Origin: Acholeplasmatales bacterium DTU056 | Lineage (GTDB): Bacteria > Bacillota_I > Bacilli_A > ML615J-28 > CAG-698 | Reading direction: 5' to 3' | DNA length: 25,782 nucleotides | Assembly (NCBI GenBank): GCA_001512985.1 | Contig: LFRX01000055.1 | Span: 24,780 to 50,561, forward strand | In this document: positions 23,790-25,782 of the stretch, piece by piece | Layout of the letters: each line of letters opens with the position of its first letter | Numbering within the stretch: the first letter of the stretch is position 1 | The notes under the pieces: generated by a model | The model's input: only the letters and a program-made list of their open reading frames with translations | What the model was told of the DNA's origin: nothing | Database searches by the model: none | Translations under genes and position numbers: made by a program

Positions 23790-24016
23790 ACCTTACTCCC
23801 CTCAAGACGGTAAACTGTAATTACGGAATCCGGACACATCATTGCACAAAAAGCACATCCGATGCATTTTTCCGCTTCAGTTACCCTGATTAAATTATAT
23901 CCTTTTTCATTAATTTTTGTTGTGTCAAGTACTAAAATATTGGTTGGGCAAAATTTTGTACACAGTAAGCAGCATTTGCATTTACCATAGTCAAATTCAA
24001 TCCGACCTTTTGCCAT
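23786..24016 (-). CDS. 2[4Fe-4S] ferredoxin-type delta subunit
   Basis: A 76-residue ferredoxin with two complete C-x2-C-x2-C-x3-CP motifs: CKCCLLCTKFCP and CIGCAFCAMMCP; the first has one additional cysteine. It should be the electron-transfer (delta) subunit that carries electrons from the TPP subunit to free ferredoxin. A perfect AAGGAGG site precedes the ATG at 24016. It sits 9 bases after the ATPase gene and overlaps the alpha subunit by 4 bases. Confidence 0.93.
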   Translation of the reverse strand: MAKGRIEFDYGKCKCCLLCTKFCPTNILVLDTTKINEKGYNLIRVTEAEKCIGCAFCAMMCPDSVITVYRLEGSKV

Positions 24017-24025
24017 ACTTCCTCC

Positions 24026-24676
24026 TTACATCCATTTCTTTCTCAACAACAAATCAAGGATTATTTTCTCACCCAAAATATTAGGACAGTTTTCTAAAGC
24101 TTCCTTTATCCCGCAAGTAAACACAATTGGAATATTTACAGCCTTGCTAACATTATGAATAATTTCTTGGGAAGATAAAATATCTTGACATGTTGTCTCA
24201 GTTAAAAGATTAGAATTATTAATTAAACCTGTAACTTTCAATTGGGAATAGTCTTCAAATTTTTGAATTAAATTCATAATTTTTTCGAAACTATCAGTTT
24301 CCTTACGGAAACAATTTAGGCAAAAAAATATATCTAGTTCACCTAGATTGATTTCATTCTTAAACTGATGAATTATTCTTAATCCATTAATCTCCCCAGC
24401 AAAATCATACACCGCTTTTACTTTTCTATTTCTAAATGGTAAAAAGATTTTGCTATCAAGATATGGTAAATCACTCCCTAAAGAATTAGGGATAGGAGAG
24501 GAGATGAGCCTTATTCCTAATTCTTCAAGAGTTTTTTCTTGTTCGCGACTGCGAAAATATGGATTGATTATGTCTAAATCAATGACATAATCGATCTTTT
24601 TTTGGATTGCTAAATTTAAGGATACTTCTGATTTACCACTACCGTAATGACCAATTATAAATGTTATGTGTTTCAT
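24026..24676 (-). CDS. P-loop ATPase of unknown role in the oxoacid oxidoreductase operon
   Basis: A 216-residue protein with an N-terminal Walker A GHYGSGKS (9-16), then VIDLDIINPYFRSREQEKTL, a switch-like motif I associate with a MinD/ParA/CobQ-like ATPase group, and YDFAGEINGL where Walker B would lie. No signal peptide or membrane segment. A cysteine-containing FFCLNCFRKE lies near residue 131. Its ATG overlaps the leucine dehydrogenase stop (ATGA), no ribosome site is visible, and translation is probably coupled. Placement between the dehydrogenase and the iron-sulfur subunits suggests a role in maturing or regulating the oxidoreductase, but this is inference; function is not established. 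Confidence 0.75.
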   Translation of the reverse strand: MKHITFIIGHYGSGKSEVSLNLAIQKKIDYVIDLDIINPYFRSREQEKTLEELGIRLISSPIPNSLGSDLPYLDSKIFLPFRNRKVKAVYDFAGEINGLRIIHQFKNEINLGELDIFFCLNCFRKETDSFEKIMNLIQKFEDYSQLKVTGLINNSNLLTETTCQDILSSQEIIHNVSKAVNIPIVFTCGIKEALENCPNILGEKIILDLLLRKKWM

Positions 24677-25743
24677 TTTGGAATGTAATTGCTACGAATG
24701 CGTCCGATTTTTTCTATACGATTTTTGGCAAATAATTTGGCTGCTTGTTGAGTTGAGATATTGTTTTCATCAGCCATTTTAAATATTTCTAATAGACGAT
24801 CATAAATTTTCTTAATATCTTTAATCGCATCTTCTTCATTATATCCTTTTAACTCATGAGCTACATTAATTAATCCACCTGCATTAATCACAAAGTCTGG
24901 CGCATATAAAATTCCTCGTTCTCTTAACATCATACCATGTTTTTCTTCATCGAATAAGGCGTTGTTTGCAGAACCGGCAACGATTTTAGCTTTGATTTGA
25001 GGAATTGTTTCATCATTTAAAGATCCACCTAATGCACATGGACTAAAGACATCAACATCTAAACTATATATGTCATTTACACCCACTAATTCAACTTCTG
25101 GATGTTCTGCTTGCATTCTTTTAATATGATTTTCATTAATTTCACTTAAGTATATTTTTTTCGCTTTGGCCTCAAGTAGATATTTAATTAAGTAATATCC
25201 AGTTTGTCCGGCGCCTTGAACTGCAAAAGTATATTTACTAATGTCATCATCACCAAAAACATATTGTAAAGCAGCTTTAATTCCGTAAAATACTCCTAAA
25301 GCTGTTTTTGGAGAAGGATTTCCTGATTTTCCTTCTAACCCAACAACATAATCAGTTTCTATACTTACATATTCCATGTCTTGGGTAGTTGTATTTACAT
25401 CTTCTGCAGTAATATAACGACCATTAAGACTTTGGACATAACGGCCAAAAGCGCGGAAATATTCTTCACTTTTAACTTTATTAGCATCCCCGATTAATAC
25501 CGTTTTACCTCCTCCTAAGTTTAGCCCTGCAGCAGCAGCTTTGTAAGTCATCGCTCGAGCCAGTCTAAATACATCAAGACAAGCTTCTTCTTCATCTTGA
25601 TAATCCCACAATCTAGTCCCACCTAATGCTGGCCCTAGTGTTGTATCATGAATACAAGTAATCCCCTTTAAGCCAGTTGTTTTGTCATAAAAATAGACTA
25701 GTTGTTCATAGCCATGCTTCTGCATGTAATCAAATTTATTCAT
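24673..25743 (-). CDS. bcd: Leucine/branched-chain amino acid dehydrogenase
   Basis: An NAD-dependent Glu/Leu/Phe/Val dehydrogenase of 356 residues that deaminates Leu, Ile or Val to 2-oxoacids. LGPALGGTRLW, MTYKAAAAGLNLGGGKT with Lys68 and Lys80, and AEDVNTT with Asp115 match the catalytic residues of Bacillus leucine dehydrogenase in position as well as identity. AVQGAGQTGYYL (from about residue 179) is the dinucleotide-binding loop. A GGGAGG site precedes the ATG at 25743. First visible gene of the eight-gene operon; the product feeds the ferredoxin oxidoreductase downstream. Valine or phenylalanine preference cannot be excluded, though the operon favours aliphatic substrates. Confidence 0.93.
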   Translation of the reverse strand: MNKFDYMQKHGYEQLVYFYDKTTGLKGITCIHDTTLGPALGGTRLWDYQDEEEACLDVFRLARAMTYKAAAAGLNLGGGKTVLIGDANKVKSEEYFRAFGRYVQSLNGRYITAEDVNTTTQDMEYVSIETDYVVGLEGKSGNPSPKTALGVFYGIKAALQYVFGDDDISKYTFAVQGAGQTGYYLIKYLLEAKAKKIYLSEINENHIKRMQAEHPEVELVGVNDIYSLDVDVFSPCALGGSLNDETIPQIKAKIVAGSANNALFDEEKHGMMLRERGILYAPDFVINAGGLINVAHELKGYNEEDAIKDIKKIYDRLLEIFKMADENNISTQQAAKLFAKNRIEKIGRIRSNYIPK

Positions 25744-25766
25744 ATTAACCTCCCATGAAAAATTTT

Positions 25767-25780
25767 AGAAAGCGTTTACA
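25767..25780 (-). promoter_or_regulatory. cre-like (CcpA) box before the branched-chain operon
   Basis: Minus-strand TGTAAACGCTTTCT matches TGWAANCGNTNWCA at every fixed position except the last base. It ends 23 bases before the start codon of the leucine dehydrogenase gene, so it overlaps the promoter or leader and would fit carbon catabolite repression. The window ends two bases further on, so the promoter itself is not visible. Confidence 0.6.
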
Positions 25781-25782
25781 AA

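Noticed and set aside
22129..23893. Plus-strand frames opposite the oxidoreductase alpha and beta subunits
   Set aside because: No ribosome site, no family, opposite conserved coding sequence.
24475..24492. Small inverted repeat TCCCTAA-AGAA-TTAGGGA inside the ATPase gene
   Set aside because: Only 7 bp, in coding sequence, no U tract and no position of regulatory interest.
25760..25775. CodY box before the branched-chain operon
   Set aside because: AATTTTAGAAAGCG shares only the first half with AATTTTCWGAAAATT; the second half fails.
1..25782. Mobile elements, prophage, CRISPR, toxin-antitoxin or restriction genes
   Set aside because: No transposase, integrase, regular repeat array or defence-type protein is encoded; the window is core metabolism and repair in one orientation.

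Overview
The window is AT-rich, and every supported gene lies on the minus strand, so transcription runs from high to low coordinates. UGA is used as a stop (for example at the ends of the pflB, bcp, P-II-1, ferredoxin and leucine dehydrogenase genes) and tryptophan is UGG, so the standard code applies and this is not a Mycoplasma/Spiroplasma-type genome. Strong GGAGG-type ribosome sites, TATAAT promoters, CcpA-like cre boxes, AddAB, an LTA-synthase-type enzyme, pyruvate formate-lyase and ferredoxin-dependent 2-oxoacid oxidation suggest a fermentative, anaerobic, low-GC Gram-positive relative (Bacilli/Erysipelotrichia, or a Mycoplasmatota-like lineage that keeps the standard code). The taxonomy is inference.

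Layout in transcription order. (1) 25743-19479: an eight-gene operon for fermenting branched-chain amino acids: leucine-type dehydrogenase, an uncharacterised P-loop ATPase, four subunits of a 2-oxoisovalerate-type ferredoxin oxidoreductase, phosphate butyryltransferase and butyrate kinase. Junctions overlap by 1-14 nt except one 9-nt gap. A cre-like box precedes it and an intrinsic terminator closes it. (2) 19365-16902: NAD salvage (nicotinamidase, nicotinate phosphoribosyltransferase) plus a Bcp-type peroxiredoxin, with its own promoter and terminator. (3) 16599-14257: three small, divergent P-II-like proteins followed by two DUF1538 membrane proteins, again with promoter and terminator. This is the least understood unit here and reads as a membrane transporter or channel under P-II control. 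(4) 14020-10998: pflB-pflA, with promoter, cre-like boxes, a strong hairpin just inside pflA, and a terminator. (5) 10918-10313: a nitroreductase-family protein. (6) 10077-8383: an M3 oligoendopeptidase. (7) 8280-6337: an LTA-synthase-family membrane sulfatase-fold enzyme ending in a terminator. (8) 6293-611: addB-addA recombination nuclease/helicase. (9) 516-1: rubrerythrin, cut by the window edge.

Together the genes suggest an anaerobe that takes up and hydrolyses peptides, converts Leu/Ile/Val to branched acyl-CoAs and then to acids with one ATP per acid, splits pyruvate with PFL, and copes with peroxide through rubrerythrin and Bcp. No tRNA, rRNA, CRISPR array, insertion sequence or prophage gene was seen. 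The longest stretch without a gene is about 300 bases (16600-16901).
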